DNA of 54,394 nt. It comes from a virus. Positions 39,748 through 48,045 of this stretch are shown here, piece after piece. The stretch is from positions 1-54,394 of the IMG/VR virus record IMGVR_UViG_3300032293_001366. One strand, given 5' to 3'. The stretch's first letter is position 1. Each line of letters opens with the position of its first letter. The position numbers and the translations under genes are program-made. Below the pieces are notes generated by a model. The model saw only the letters and a program-made list of their open reading frames with translations, did not search any database and was not told the origin of the DNA.

Positions 39748-41184
39748 TTATTTACCCCATTGTCCCCAAGAGAATGTTGGTACGACCACAGGTTTTTCAG
39801 TCTGTTGTTTTTGTTCATTTGACTTAACAATGTTTTTTAGGCTGTATTTTTCATTGTGTGGGTCTTCATATTCAGGTGTGCCTGGTTTGGGGTGGACGAT
39901 GCTATCTCTACACATATTCATGGTCACCAAGCAATCAATCGCAAGTTCTCTAAGTTCAACTCGTTGTTCAAAGGTAGCACCATCATCAAAGCTAGTAACG
40001 ATTTGCATTGTGCCACGTTTTCGGATTTTACCGTTTTTATCCCTAATTAGCTGAGTAACAACAGGACGATCTCGTTCAGTGTCTATGTTATTGACCTGTT
40101 CATAGATAGTCTTCTGTGTTGTATCATTTTGTCGCTTAAATTCAAGTAAAGTCTTTTTGATTTCAGCTAGACGACGTTTGCTAGGAACAACAGGAATGTC
40201 TTTAGGATCAATGTATTTAGCCTCTATTGCAAGATCAAGCAATTCCTTGATGATAGGATCATTTTGGAACAAGTGCTTGTAATGTAGGAATTTGGTGCTT
40301 GCAGATGCTGTTTTGTTGAAGATTTTTTGGCTTACAACATTAAGCTCACGATCAGAAAGTTTGCCAATGTTAGCTAGGCATTCAACGGCATCCTCAATGA
40401 AGTATTTGTGCTTCTGAACAAAACCTTTAGGAAGATTTACAACGGCTCTGTAGTAATTTTTGGGGCTATGATACAGGGGAAAGTCATATCGCTCAAGTTT
40501 GACACTGTAAGAGAGAAGTCGCTTGTTATAGTAATCAATTTGAGCTTTAGCATCATCAATAGCTGGTTGCATCAAAAGAACACCATTGTAATAAATGTCT
40601 TGAGAGTCATCATAATTTTTGCCGATGCGAGTCTTGTTGAGTGCTTCTTGTTTGGCAAGCAAGTCTGCAAGCATTTCAGTATAGAACTTGATGTTTTGTT
40701 GAGTAGCAACTCGATGACATTCAACATCGTCTGCAATCTCTGCAAGCATGGTGCGACTTGGCATGAATTTCATTTGTAGCCATTCAATAGCAAGTGCCAT
40801 ACGATCATCGAGTGTAGCCATATCATGTAGCATTGAGTAGCTATATTCACCTAAGCGAATTGTGATCTCTTCATGATTTGCAGAATTTAGCTTAATTTCA
40901 ATGTTTAAAGCTAATGTTTCACCATTGATGGTTGGCTTGTTGTCAACGATGTCAATCTTGGATTGTGGTCTGTAAGCAGTGATTTTGCAACCTAAATGTT
41001 GCATTGAGCCTGTAGCATCATCGACATCGAACTCAGCAGTCACTCTAAAGTGAACATCATTGTCTTGTAATTTGCGAATGATCTTGTAGGTGAATTGTGA
41101 TACTCGATCACACATTGTATTCCAACGATTTGCATCACAATCATACTGTGGTGCAGTAAATAAGCCGAACATTTGAACTGTCAT
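39748..41184 (-). CDS. large hypothetical protein
   Basis: This 478-residue protein has no recognised domain. The first 115 residues look beta-rich (VHFRVTAEFDVDDATGSM, ALNIEIKLNSANHEEITI). A long helical middle follows (residues about 130-340) with FYTEMLADLLAKQEALNKTR and LAEIKKTLLEFKRQND. The C-terminus is polar and ends in FSWGQWGK. Several Cys (C16, C25, C66) are spread out. It is preceded by two promoter candidates (41246 and 41301) and followed by a terminator, so it forms its own unit. Its base composition is somewhat higher in GC than that of the small neighbours. Confidence 0.8.
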   Translation of the reverse strand: MTVQMFGLFTAPQYDCDANRWNTMCDRVSQFTYKIIRKLQDNDVHFRVTAEFDVDDATGSMQHLGCKITAYRPQSKIDIVDNKPTINGETLALNIEIKLNSANHEEITIRLGEYSYSMLHDMATLDDRMALAIEWLQMKFMPSRTMLAEIADDVECHRVATQQNIKFYTEMLADLLAKQEALNKTRIGKNYDDSQDIYYNGVLLMQPAIDDAKAQIDYYNKRLLSYSVKLERYDFPLYHSPKNYYRAVVNLPKGFVQKHKYFIEDAVECLANIGKLSDRELNVVSQKIFNKTASASTKFLHYKHLFQNDPIIKELLDLAIEAKYIDPKDIPVVPSKRRLAEIKKTLLEFKRQNDTTQKTIYEQVNNIDTERDRPVVTQLIRDKNGKIRKRGTMQIVTSFDDGATFEQRVELRELAIDCLVTMNMCRDSIVHPKPGTPEYEDPHNEKYSLKNIVKSNEQKQQTEKPVVVPTFSWGQWGK

Positions 41185-41245
41185 AGCTGTACCCCTTAGT
41201 TGCAGGATAAAGAAAAAAAGTCATTGTCATTCATTGACAGGATAC

Positions 41246-41274
41246 ATTATATCATTTCTTAGTGAAAAAGTCAA
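41246..41274 (-). promoter_or_regulatory. phage promoter, conserved-spacer class
   Basis: TTGACT, 17 bases containing CACTAAGAAATGA, TATAAT. Both boxes are near consensus. It drives the 478-residue gene. Confidence 0.7.
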
Positions 41275-41300
41275 ATTTCTTTGTATCAACATTGAAAAGA

Positions 41301-41329
41301 TAAATTAGATACTAAGTGCAAATTGTCAA
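41301..41329 (-). promoter_or_regulatory. second possible promoter of the 478-residue gene
   Basis: TTGACA, 17 bases ending CACTTAGTATCT, AATTTA. The -10 box is poor, but the spacer carries the class block. Confidence 0.4.
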
Positions 41330-41565
41330 GTTTAATCATAAATGTTTTTTAATCTAAAGAATGTTGAATAGTGATTTAAATGATCAGGTTTAGATCAAGT
41401 TTATATTATAGATTATTTATTAAACATAGTTTAAAATTCATGTATAAACATTCAATTTAAGATAGGTTATAAGCATTTTAAAGCATAGTCATTAAGTTTA
41501 AATAGGTATATAAGGGAAATGAACAGGTATCAATTCTTGGTATGTTTCTTAATATATTCTTGATT

Positions 41566-41934
41566 TTATTGTGATTGGTGCTGTTTTAACATATCAATAA
41601 CAGGTACATAATCAAGTTTATCCATACCCGTTTTTTGTAGTAGCTCAATGAGTTGTTGCTCAGTAAGTGATTTGAAATCTTTCCTAATGATGATGTCAAA
41701 GAGTGCTGCTTTAACTGCTTGTCTTAAACAAGTAAAGTATTGGCTTTCTACCATAGAGTAATCAAGCACATCTAAAGTGTTTTTAATTGCTAAAGGTACT
41801 TGTGGTATTCTATGACCAAGTGTCAAAAAAACGGAAGTTTCAAAACAACCTAATTTATATGACTCTATATCTCTAGGTTTAGTTCTCTCTTTATAATTGG
41901 TGTAATCTTCTAGTAGTTGTTTTCCAAGTAGCAT
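41566..41934 (-). CDS. hypothetical protein
   Basis: A 122-residue helical protein (LLGKQLLEDYTNYKERTK, FDIIIRKDFKSLTEQQLIEL). The leader is AAAAAACGGGG. The gene holds both a forward CCGTTTTTT (41628) and an inverted AAAAAACGG (41826), the only gene with the motif in antisense orientation. No family was recognised. Confidence 0.7.
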   Translation of the reverse strand: MLLGKQLLEDYTNYKERTKPRDIESYKLGCFETSVFLTLGHRIPQVPLAIKNTLDVLDYSMVESQYFTCLRQAVKAALFDIIIRKDFKSLTEQQLIELLQKTGMDKLDYVPVIDMLKQHQSQ

Positions 41935-41951
41935 TTTTTAATCCCCGTTTT

Positions 41952-42218
41952 TTATTGAACAATGAATGCATCTATATCAAGGTAATTTACTAAGATATGT
42001 AAGCCTGTTTCATATTCAGCAAATCCATAAGAATTGTCGTCTACTGTTAGCCAATTGTTGATTACACCAAAGTATAATTCAATATGTTGCTCAGGTGATT
42101 TGATAAGCATATATCTCTCAGGATTAAATTCATAGTTTGCATCAAATGTCTTAGCATCCCAAGAGCCATTTAATTCATACACCTGTACGGTTGTTTTTTT
42201 GTTTAAAAAGTATTTCAT
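41952..42218 (-). CDS. small hypothetical protein
   Basis: An 88-residue acidic, aromatic protein (VYELNGSWDAKTFDANYEF, IELYFGVINNWLTVDDNSYG) with probable beta structure. The promoter TTGACA-N17-TACGAT lies 32 bases upstream. No family was recognised. Confidence 0.7.
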   Translation of the reverse strand: MKYFLNKKTTVQVYELNGSWDAKTFDANYEFNPERYMLIKSPEQHIELYFGVINNWLTVDDNSYGFAEYETGLHILVNYLDIDAFIVQ

Positions 42219-42249
42219 TTATACCTTGCTTGTTGTTGGTTGCTCTATT

Positions 42250-42278
42250 ATCGTATCAAGTTTGACTAAATTTGTCAA
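42250..42278 (-). promoter_or_regulatory. sigma70-like promoter
   Basis: TTGACA (42278-42273), 17 bases, TACGAT (42255-42250). The spacer (AATTTAGTCAAACTTGA) contains TTAG but not the full class block. Confidence 0.6.
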
Positions 42279-42357
42279 TATATTTAGCTATATTATATAT
42301 CAATATGCAAGGTCTTTGTTTGCAACCTGTAACTTAAATTTGAATTTTATAAAGTGA

Positions 42358-42873
42358 TCATTGTGGTTTTTGCTTTAGGATTTCCTTAACCATATTGATT
42401 GTTTGTTTAATTTCATCTAAAGGTGCACCAAATTCACTCATAGTGTGATTGTTTAATTCCACAACCAAACGATCATAATCTTCGCATAGGTTATCAATGA
42501 ACATATCAGCGATGCCTACATAATCAAATGGTAATTCTGCTCGTGGTAGAATATTTGTGCCTACATACATATCACATACCTGTGCCATCATAAATGTTGT
42601 AGTAGTGAACATGCTTGTAGATAACTCTTTATCATCATTGTCACCTTCTTTTCTAGCATTTACACATTGCATATAATCTGCCCTTAATTTTTCTAAAGAC
42701 AATTGAATGAACAATGCTTGCTTTTGTGATTTTGCAATCGCACCGAATTTCTGCTTTGCTTGTAGTGCCATTTTGATGTCATTGATGAGATTTTCTGAGA
42801 TGTGTCCAAATTTTTGTTGTAAGACACCAAACCAAATTTCATCTTGATCTCTTGTAATTGAGAAGTCTGTCAT
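42358..42873 (-). CDS. hypothetical protein
   Basis: A helical protein of 171 residues (ENLINDIKMALQAKQKFG, MSEFGAPLDEIKQTINMVKE) with a FTTTTFMMAQVCDMYVG patch that may be buried or membrane-proximal. It begins 11 bases after the upstream gene, with AAAGGA-type spacing, and shares the promoter at 43289. No family was recognised. Confidence 0.75.
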   Translation of the reverse strand: MTDFSITRDQDEIWFGVLQQKFGHISENLINDIKMALQAKQKFGAIAKSQKQALFIQLSLEKLRADYMQCVNARKEGDNDDKELSTSMFTTTTFMMAQVCDMYVGTNILPRAELPFDYVGIADMFIDNLCEDYDRLVVELNNHTMSEFGAPLDEIKQTINMVKEILKQKPQ

Positions 42874-42884
42874 TTGTTTTTCCT

Positions 42885-43223
42885 TTAAAAGAAGGGGCGA
42901 ATGGTAGTTTTAATTTCTTTTTCTTTGACTACAACCAATGTATCAAAAAACTCTCGATATTGTGTATCATTTTCGATCATATCCACCAAGTGTCCATTGT
43001 CAAATACATTTCTAGCTAATCTATAGCAGAATACCAATTGATCAATATGGCGATTATCTAAATCCTGATATAGAGAGATTGTTCCGTTTGATAGTTCTTG
43101 CACGATAGTGTGTAGTCGCTTTGCACCAGCATAAGTTCTATATAAGCGAATGTTATGTGGTACACCTGCATTCTCTAATTCTTGTAGAGTTGCATCAAAT
43201 TCAAAGCTAAGGTCTAAAGACAT
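42885..43223 (-). CDS. hypothetical protein
   Basis: A 112-residue protein, beta then helical (LDLSFEFDATLQELENAG, FCYRLARNVFDNGHLVDMI), first gene behind the class promoter at 43289. The start follows an AAAAAACGGAGC leader. No family was recognised. Confidence 0.75.
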   Translation of the reverse strand: MSLDLSFEFDATLQELENAGVPHNIRLYRTYAGAKRLHTIVQELSNGTISLYQDLDNRHIDQLVFCYRLARNVFDNGHLVDMIENDTQYREFFDTLVVVKEKEIKTTIRPFF

Positions 43224-43288
43224 TTTTTAAAGCTCCGTTTTTTCTGTGGTTGTTGTTGGTTTTTGTCATTGTCATTTAAGACATTTAC

Positions 43289-43317
43289 AGAATAGCAATC
43301 TTAGTGTGTATGGTAAA
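43289..43317 (-). promoter_or_regulatory. phage promoter, conserved-spacer class
   Basis: TTTACC, 17 bases ending CACTAAGATTGC, TATTCT. It drives the genes at 43223 and 42873. Confidence 0.75.
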
Positions 43318-43462
43318 TATCTACAAATTGAATATTAAATTTGATATTGTTTTAATTTATGCTAAATATATCTTGTTTAGTTTAAGTCCAACAAAGAACT
43401 CTTGCTCCTTGTAGTGTAAAACGATCTTCTACTCATTTTTTACCACTTAGGCTAAACCTAAT

Positions 43463-43532
43463 CTGCCATATCTATTCCGTATGGGGTTTTTACACCTTTC
43501 TTACCTGTATGGATAATTTCGCTAGATATGGC
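43463..43532. repeat. 10-bp inverted repeat 50 bp apart, possible RNA element
   Basis: GCCATATCTA at 43463 and TAGATATGGC ending at 43532 are perfectly complementary. The GC content of the enclosed sequence is higher than that of the flanks, with GGTGTAAAAACC able to form an inner hairpin on the minus strand. It is in the 3' region of the gene at 43596-43970. Confidence 0.5.
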
Positions 43533-43595
43533 ACCGATCTTTTGTTTATCAGTTGTGTATTACATAGTGTTTAGTCAAGGCACAATATGTGCTTG

Positions 43596-43970
43596 TTATT
43601 TCATGAAAGACATACCATATAGATATTTAATAGCATTAGCAACAAGGGAAATAAACTCATCTGATCCAATTTCGATTTTGTCGCCAATTGTAAACACTTT
43701 TCCATCTCGAAAACGAGTGAAAGTTTGTGGATTTTTGTAGCCAAGAAGTCTTGAATTATAATCTTCAGTAGAGCCTACAATGGTCAATCGTGTTTCGCCA
43801 TATTCACCTGAGCATGTTAAAAGAAATGTAGCAGTACATGGTTCTTGGCACTTCTCTTCTTTGTAGCCTTTAGGGTACTTCTTAGGAATGATCAAAACAT
43901 TTTCACTTTGTTGTTGCACATTTTCTACTAATGGCAACACTTTTAATTGGGGGATAATGCTATGTAGCAT
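43596..43970 (-). CDS. hypothetical protein
   Basis: The ATG at 43970 (MLHSIIPQLK) has GAGG seven bases upstream and is preferred over the one at 44006. The 124-residue product has a beta-rich centre (TATFLLTCSGEYGETRLTIVG) and a DKIEIGSDEFISLVANAIKY end. Two cysteines in EEKCQEPC could bind metal. Class promoter at 44048 lies upstream. No family was recognised. Confidence 0.7.
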   Translation of the reverse strand: MLHSIIPQLKVLPLVENVQQQSENVLIIPKKYPKGYKEEKCQEPCTATFLLTCSGEYGETRLTIVGSTEDYNSRLLGYKNPQTFTRFRDGKVFTIGDKIEIGSDEFISLVANAIKYLYGMSFMK

Positions 43971-44047
43971 GGTAAACCTCTTTGTTGTGTGGTTTTTGCT
44001 ATTCAATTTTTTATGAGAAAAAAGAAAAATAAATTGAAAGCAAGTAT

Positions 44048-44076
44048 ATTATAACATTCTAAGTGCGAATTGTATA
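44048..44076 (-). promoter_or_regulatory. phage promoter, conserved-spacer class
   Basis: TATACA, 17 bases ending CACTTAGAATGT, TATAAT. It drives the gene starting at 43970. Confidence 0.7.
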
Positions 44077-44133
44077 TGTCTAGGGAATTATTAAATATTC
44101 AGTGTAAATAATATAAGGTATAAAGTATAATGT

Positions 44134-44619
44134 TTAGTAATCAGTCCACCTTGCCTTAAATCCCCTTGTATCATAGTGTACCCAACCATTTGGTCGTGTG
44201 TATAATCCAAGTCCACCTTCAGATAGCTTTTTTTCCCTAATCAATTTGTCAATGATTGCAAACAAATCTTTAGGTGCAATGTCAGTTGCTCTAATATCTG
44301 CTGCCATAGCTTTTGTATGGTATGAATTTTGAGCTCCTTTCACCTTAATGTTAAGTGCTTCATCACGATAACCTGATAAAATAGAAATAGGCTTTCCAAT
44401 ATTAGTTCTAATGATTTGTAAATTCTCTAGTAGTTTAAGTGCATTAGGTCTAAGATTGTCAGGGATTTTACATGCTCGTTCTAATTCAGATAATGTAAAG
44501 TGTTCTGTTCTAAAATCTTCAGCAGTTTCTATCTCTGTTTCATCTAGTTCAATATTATCAAATTTAGGCACTACTCTAGGTGTGATGATAATAGGTGGAT
44601 TAATCTTTTTAATAGTCAT
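44134..44619 (-). CDS. M15-family peptidase (endolysin-type)
   Basis: This 161-residue protein has the M15A D-Ala-carboxypeptidase pattern: LSGYRDEALN, H101 in QNSYHTKAMAADIR, D108, and WVHYDTRG with H148, which together bind the catalytic zinc. It cleaves peptidoglycan peptide cross-links or stems. No signal peptide is seen, so export would need a holin, which was not identified. An N-terminal segment (FTLSELERACKIPDNLRP) precedes the catalytic core as usual. It lies next to the lytic transglycosylase gene. Confidence 0.9.
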   Translation of the reverse strand: MTIKKINPPIIITPRVVPKFDNIELDETEIETAEDFRTEHFTLSELERACKIPDNLRPNALKLLENLQIIRTNIGKPISILSGYRDEALNIKVKGAQNSYHTKAMAADIRATDIAPKDLFAIIDKLIREKKLSEGGLGLYTRPNGWVHYDTRGFKARWTDY

Positions 44620-44695
44620 TATGTTTCTCTCTTTGTTAATTGTATCTAGAGAGTATATATCATTTTTTCTTTTTTACAATCCCGTTTTTTTGTGT

Positions 44696-45259
44696 TTAAC
44701 AACCACATCTATCAAAGTATCTACAATTTACACTATCGTTTAGGAATTGCCTACATTCCATCATTTTTTTAGCATATTGTCTTGTTTTGTTAGTTTTGTT
44801 TTTAGAGCAAAAATTGCTACCACTTGCATATTCACTAAAGACATGACATTCACTTGGTGATCGTTCAATGATTTGTTCTAAGTAATCTACTGCAATTTGC
44901 CAATCTTTCTTCTTAGGGAATTTTTTAAGATTAGATGGCATTACCTGCATGATACCTCTAGCACCGTCAAGGGCAACAACATTGTATGTAAATCTACTCT
45001 CATTAAATGCAATGCAGGTGATATAGGTTAGGTCTACTCTATCGTTGTATGCGACAACATCTGTAAGTAGTTTTCGACAATTTACTTGGAACTTTGATTG
45101 TGTTCCATATTGTTTATATAATTGTTCTTGATAGCTAGGTGTGATATTTCTAACAGAGTTTACTGTCATATCAATGTAGTGTTCAGCTATCATTTCGCAA
45201 AGAAAGTCTATCATTTGGCTCTCACTTGTGAATGGTAAAGAAAATACATACATTTTCAT
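44696..45259 (-). CDS. lytic transglycosylase (SLT domain)
   Basis: This 187-residue protein has an SLT-like core: AFNESRF with catalytic Glu87, then VVALDGARGIMQVMPSNL, the GxMQ substrate-groove motif. It cuts the MurNAc-GlcNAc glycan bond. The C-terminus is cysteine-rich (C138, C152, C169, C178, C184, C186), unusual for this family. The start is uncertain: the -10 box at 45270-45275 is only about 11 bases before the ATG at 45259, so the message would be almost leaderless. A second in-frame ATG at 45214 has GAGAG upstream. Confidence 0.85.
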   Translation of the reverse strand: MKMYVFSLPFTSESQMIDFLCEMIAEHYIDMTVNSVRNITPSYQEQLYKQYGTQSKFQVNCRKLLTDVVAYNDRVDLTYITCIAFNESRFTYNVVALDGARGIMQVMPSNLKKFPKKKDWQIAVDYLEQIIERSPSECHVFSEYASGSNFCSKNKTNKTRQYAKKMMECRQFLNDSVNCRYFDRCGC

Positions 45260-45269
45260 GTATTCAATC

Positions 45270-45298
45270 AGTATATCAATCTAAGTAGTGATTGTAAA
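45270..45298 (-). promoter_or_regulatory. phage promoter, conserved-spacer class, very close to the start
   Basis: TTTACA, 17 bases ending TACTTAGATTGA, TATACT. It would begin transcription within about five bases of the 45259 ATG. Confidence 0.7.
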
Positions 45299-45349
45299 TA
45301 GCTAGAAATTTATGAGAAATTAGAAATATTGCATTGAATATAGAAAAGA

Positions 45350-45937
45350 TTAAAGAATAATATCCACAAAGTTATTAGTAAGTGCCATATTTGCATCCAT
45401 AAATGCATCTCTCTTTAGTAATTCAGTCAGTGGTTTTTTCTTAATCTTTGTATGTTTAGTATAGATTTCTTGGATAGAATTCATAATCATATCTAAAGCT
45501 ACCTTTTCATCTTTTACTTTCTCATATGTCATTGATTGAGATGTGCTAAAGGATACCTGGTGTACCATCATTGTAGCATATTTTTGCATATACCGTTTTT
45601 TACCTGCAACAGATAGGAATGTGCCTGCTGATGCTACAAATCCTTCTACATAGGTGTATACAGGTACTTTACAATTAGCTATGTAATGATAAGCATTAAA
45701 ACCTGCATAAACATCTCCGCCCTCACTAGATATGTGCAAATGAATGGGTAAATATTGTAAAGGTATCTGTGTTCTAAAGTGTACATCAAGCATATCTATT
45801 TCTAGTTCATTGATTAGTTGGATTAACTCTACAACAGTATCATCTGTAATATCGCTATAAAAATAGATATGGTGATCTGCAATTTCAATACGGTGATCTT
45901 TATCTGTATCTTTTGTGTTTTTGTATTTCTTAATCAA
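45350..45937 (-). CDS. ClpP-like serine protease
   Basis: This 195-residue protein has the ClpP core: HLHISSEGGDVYAGFNAY, FVASAGTFLSVAG with catalytic Ser103, MMVHQVS with His126 and LKRDAFMDANMA with Asp177. It begins at a TTG codon (45937) preceded by AAGGAAAC; no ATG is available without losing the core. Head-maturation proteases of this fold are normally encoded next to the capsid gene. This one lies 36 kb away among lysis genes, so it may act on other targets or be a general phage protease. Confidence 0.85.
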   Translation of the reverse strand: MIKKYKNTKDTDKDHRIEIADHHIYFYSDITDDTVVELIQLINELEIDMLDVHFRTQIPLQYLPIHLHISSEGGDVYAGFNAYHYIANCKVPVYTYVEGFVASAGTFLSVAGKKRYMQKYATMMVHQVSFSTSQSMTYEKVKDEKVALDMIMNSIQEIYTKHTKIKKKPLTELLKRDAFMDANMALTNNFVDIIL

Positions 45938-46086
45938 TTTGTTTCCTTATCATTGGTTTTTTATATGGTATCTAAGATAAGGTTTTTGTCAATTCCGTTT
46001 TTTAGTGGTGTATTTTCTTTATATATTTCAAATAGTTATAACTACTCTCGGCATTTTTAGTAGTGTAGTGATGATTTTGCCAGCTA

Positions 46087-46359
46087 TTAACTTGCTGTGA
46101 TCACAAGTTGTTTTGATCTACCATTGTTTTTAGTGAGTGATACATTGATTTCTAGCACAAATTCACGATCACCATATTCTAGTTTAAATGATCTAAAGGT
46201 AGGTGCATTTTCATTGAATGTAATCATTGAGTGTGCTTGACTTAAATCATGTGTCAAAAATCCACTATCAATTACAGATGTGGCAATTTCATTTGCAAGT
46301 TCTTGATCATTGGTGCTCCATGTATTTGCTGATATAGGTGTGATTGTGTAGTTTTGCAT
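46087..46359 (-). CDS. small hypothetical protein
   Basis: A 90-residue protein, beta-rich (FRSFKLEYGDREFVLEINVS). It starts inside the stop of the upstream gene (TAATG), so it is translationally coupled. No family was recognised. Confidence 0.7.
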   Translation of the reverse strand: MQNYTITPISANTWSTNDQELANEIATSVIDSGFLTHDLSQAHSMITFNENAPTFRSFKLEYGDREFVLEINVSLTKNNGRSKQLVITAS

Positions 46360-46820
46360 TATTCTTCTCCTTCAGAAAAGGTTGGTAGTGCTTGTTTAAG
46401 TGTATCTAAAGCAATGTGTGTGGGCATAGGTTTTTGTTCTAAGAAATATGCCTTAAATTCATCATAGCTTGGATCTGTAAGTTGTGTAAGAATGTTGTTG
46501 TATAGTTCTTGAGATTTTTGATCTAAGAAAGAGTATGCATACTTGATTACTACATATGCTGCTTTAGGCATAACATTCACCAAAATTTGATCTCTAGTTA
46601 AAAGAGCAATATGGTTTAAACAAATCGCTCTAAGCATAATCTTTAACTCATCAAATGCTTGATCATCAGGTAATAGTGATAGTGTATGATATACTAAAGA
46701 AATGTGCATTGGCTCTAGTGCTAGTTTAATATCTAAAGCAATTGCATCATATAGATTACTATCAGGATTTAATAGTAATTTAGTAATCGCTTGTTTCTGT
46801 TCTTCAAGGGTTTTATACAT
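46359..46820 (-). CDS. hypothetical protein
   Basis: A helical 153-residue protein (LALEPMHISLVYHTLSLLPD, DELKIMLRAICLNHIALL). The start follows AAGGAAAAAAACGGA, where the motif and ribosome-binding site overlap. A promoter (46855-46883) lies 35 bases upstream. No family was recognised. Confidence 0.7.
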   Translation of the reverse strand: MYKTLEEQKQAITKLLLNPDSNLYDAIALDIKLALEPMHISLVYHTLSLLPDDQAFDELKIMLRAICLNHIALLTRDQILVNVMPKAAYVVIKYAYSFLDQKSQELYNNILTQLTDPSYDEFKAYFLEQKPMPTHIALDTLKQALPTFSEGEE

Positions 46821-46854
46821 TCCGTTTTTTTCCTTGTGTGGTTCGGGGATTTAC

Positions 46855-46883
46855 ACTTTAGCATACCATACTTGATATGTAAA
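46855..46883 (-). promoter_or_regulatory. promoter
   Basis: TTTACA, 17 bases ending AGTATGGTATGC, TAAAGT. A weak relative of the conserved-spacer class. Confidence 0.45.
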
Positions 46884-46890
46884 GATTTTT

Positions 46891-47382
46891 CTATTTATTT
46901 AATCTCTTAAAAATAGATTTCTTTTTATGTACTTGTGGCACAATTTGTTCTTCTTGTGTAGGTTTTTTAGTATCACCTATAAGAATTGTTTCATCTGTAA
47001 GTCTATTTTTTAAATATTTTACAGTTGGATTATACCTATCATAAACATAATAAGTGTGCCTAGAACGGTATAGTTTATTTTCTTTATCCAAATAGTTTGT
47101 AAAGATAAAGTATGATCTATACGGTAAGTTTTTTTTAGAATTAACAATTATTACTACTTCAGAAATGCCTGTGTTACCTAAGGTGATTTCTTCTCGTTCA
47201 TATTCTGCTCTTGTAAATAAGATTTTTGCAGATTGCTCACGATCTCCCATATATCTAACAGTACACATATTACCATGATATTTAGCATTAGGTGCTTTGA
47301 TTAGTATTGTCTGATTTTCAAACAACATAACCTCTGATTTGCTAAAATCAATAGTAAATCGTTTCTTTAGTCGTTTTAACAT
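46891..47382 (-). CDS. hypothetical basic protein
   Basis: A 163-residue protein with a basic N-terminus (LKRLKKRF) and C-terminus (KKKSIFKRLNK) around a beta-rich middle with many Tyr (FIFTNYLDKENKLYRSRHTY). The two basic ends suggest nucleic acid or membrane contact. The promoter at 47426 fronts it. No family was recognised. Confidence 0.7.
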   Translation of the reverse strand: MLKRLKKRFTIDFSKSEVMLFENQTILIKAPNAKYHGNMCTVRYMGDREQSAKILFTRAEYEREEITLGNTGISEVVIIVNSKKNLPYRSYFIFTNYLDKENKLYRSRHTYYVYDRYNPTVKYLKNRLTDETILIGDTKKPTQEEQIVPQVHKKKSIFKRLNK

Positions 47383-47425
47383 TTTGTTCTCTATTGTTTT
47401 TATATATTCCGTTTTATATCTTATA

Positions 47426-47454
47426 GTTTAATAGCATACAGACACTATAATATC
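47426..47454 (-). promoter_or_regulatory. promoter
   Basis: TTGATA, 17 bases ending GTGTCTGTATGC, TATTAA. It ends 44 bases upstream of the 47382 start. Confidence 0.45.
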
Positions 47455-47465
47455 AACATGAAGAG

Positions 47466-47891
47466 CTAAGATATGCTAATCACCATATTACAATCATGGC
47501 TATGGCAAATCACAACAAATCCATTATTATGAATAGTAGTGTATAGCTTGTCAATTTCCTTAACATAGATTTTGATACCATCGTATCTATGCATGAATGT
47601 CTTGTGGATAAAGTCAATTCCTGCAGTGTGATCGCTATCGTTTGTATCAACAGTATATAGCTTACTTGCCGAATGTGCTTGCCAGCCAATATTGTAAGCA
47701 TCAAGGTGAACAGTGGTTGAGTCTGTATTTCTTAGCTTGACCATTGTTTTAAGCAATTCACCAATGGTTTCTGTGCAAAATTCAAGTTGTGCTTCATTTT
47801 CATATTCATCATCTGATTCACCTGAATAATATTCCATATCCAAGATATGATCATCATCTAAATATTGTTTGTAATTGTAGGCATCTCTCAT
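47466..47891 (-). CDS. hypothetical acidic protein
   Basis: A 141-residue protein with a very acidic N-terminus (DDDHILDMEYYSGESDDEYE) and a more normal C-terminal half (YDGIKIYVKEIDKLYTTIHN, then VICHSHDCN). The start has AAGGATAA. It may mimic nucleic acid in its first half. No family was recognised. Confidence 0.65.
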   Translation of the reverse strand: MRDAYNYKQYLDDDHILDMEYYSGESDDEYENEAQLEFCTETIGELLKTMVKLRNTDSTTVHLDAYNIGWQAHSASKLYTVDTNDSDHTAGIDFIHKTFMHRYDGIKIYVKEIDKLYTTIHNNGFVVICHSHDCNMVISIS

Positions 47892-48045
47892 AGAGTTATC
47901 CTTGTGGTTGTGGTTGTGTTTAGCACCATATCATGATGCAGGTGGTCGTGCTTGTATAAGCCATATTCGTACGGTCTAACAAGTCATTATTCTCAAAAAG
48001 GTTTTAATCAGTGTTATAAATCTAAATATCCATAGGTTTATAGTC

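Larger units (their letters stand above)
41185..41565. other. 380-bp intergenic region with promoters
   Basis: No gene is seen. It contains the strong class promoter at 41246-41274, a second weaker site at 41301-41329, and AT-rich sequence beyond. Confidence 0.6.
43224..43595. other. 370-bp intergenic region with promoter and structured element
   Basis: No full gene is called. It holds the promoter at 43289-43317, the inverted repeat at 43463-43532 and a TTAGG/CCTAA hairpin at 43448-43462. A 32-codon frame without a start overlaps the repeat (IHTGKKGVKTPYGIDMAD), and a 19-codon ATG frame lies near 43440. Confidence 0.5.

Noticed and set aside
43463-43532. tRNA gene of about 70 nt
   Set aside because: The outer helix is 10 bp and there is no T-loop GTTCRAATC sequence or anticodon arm.
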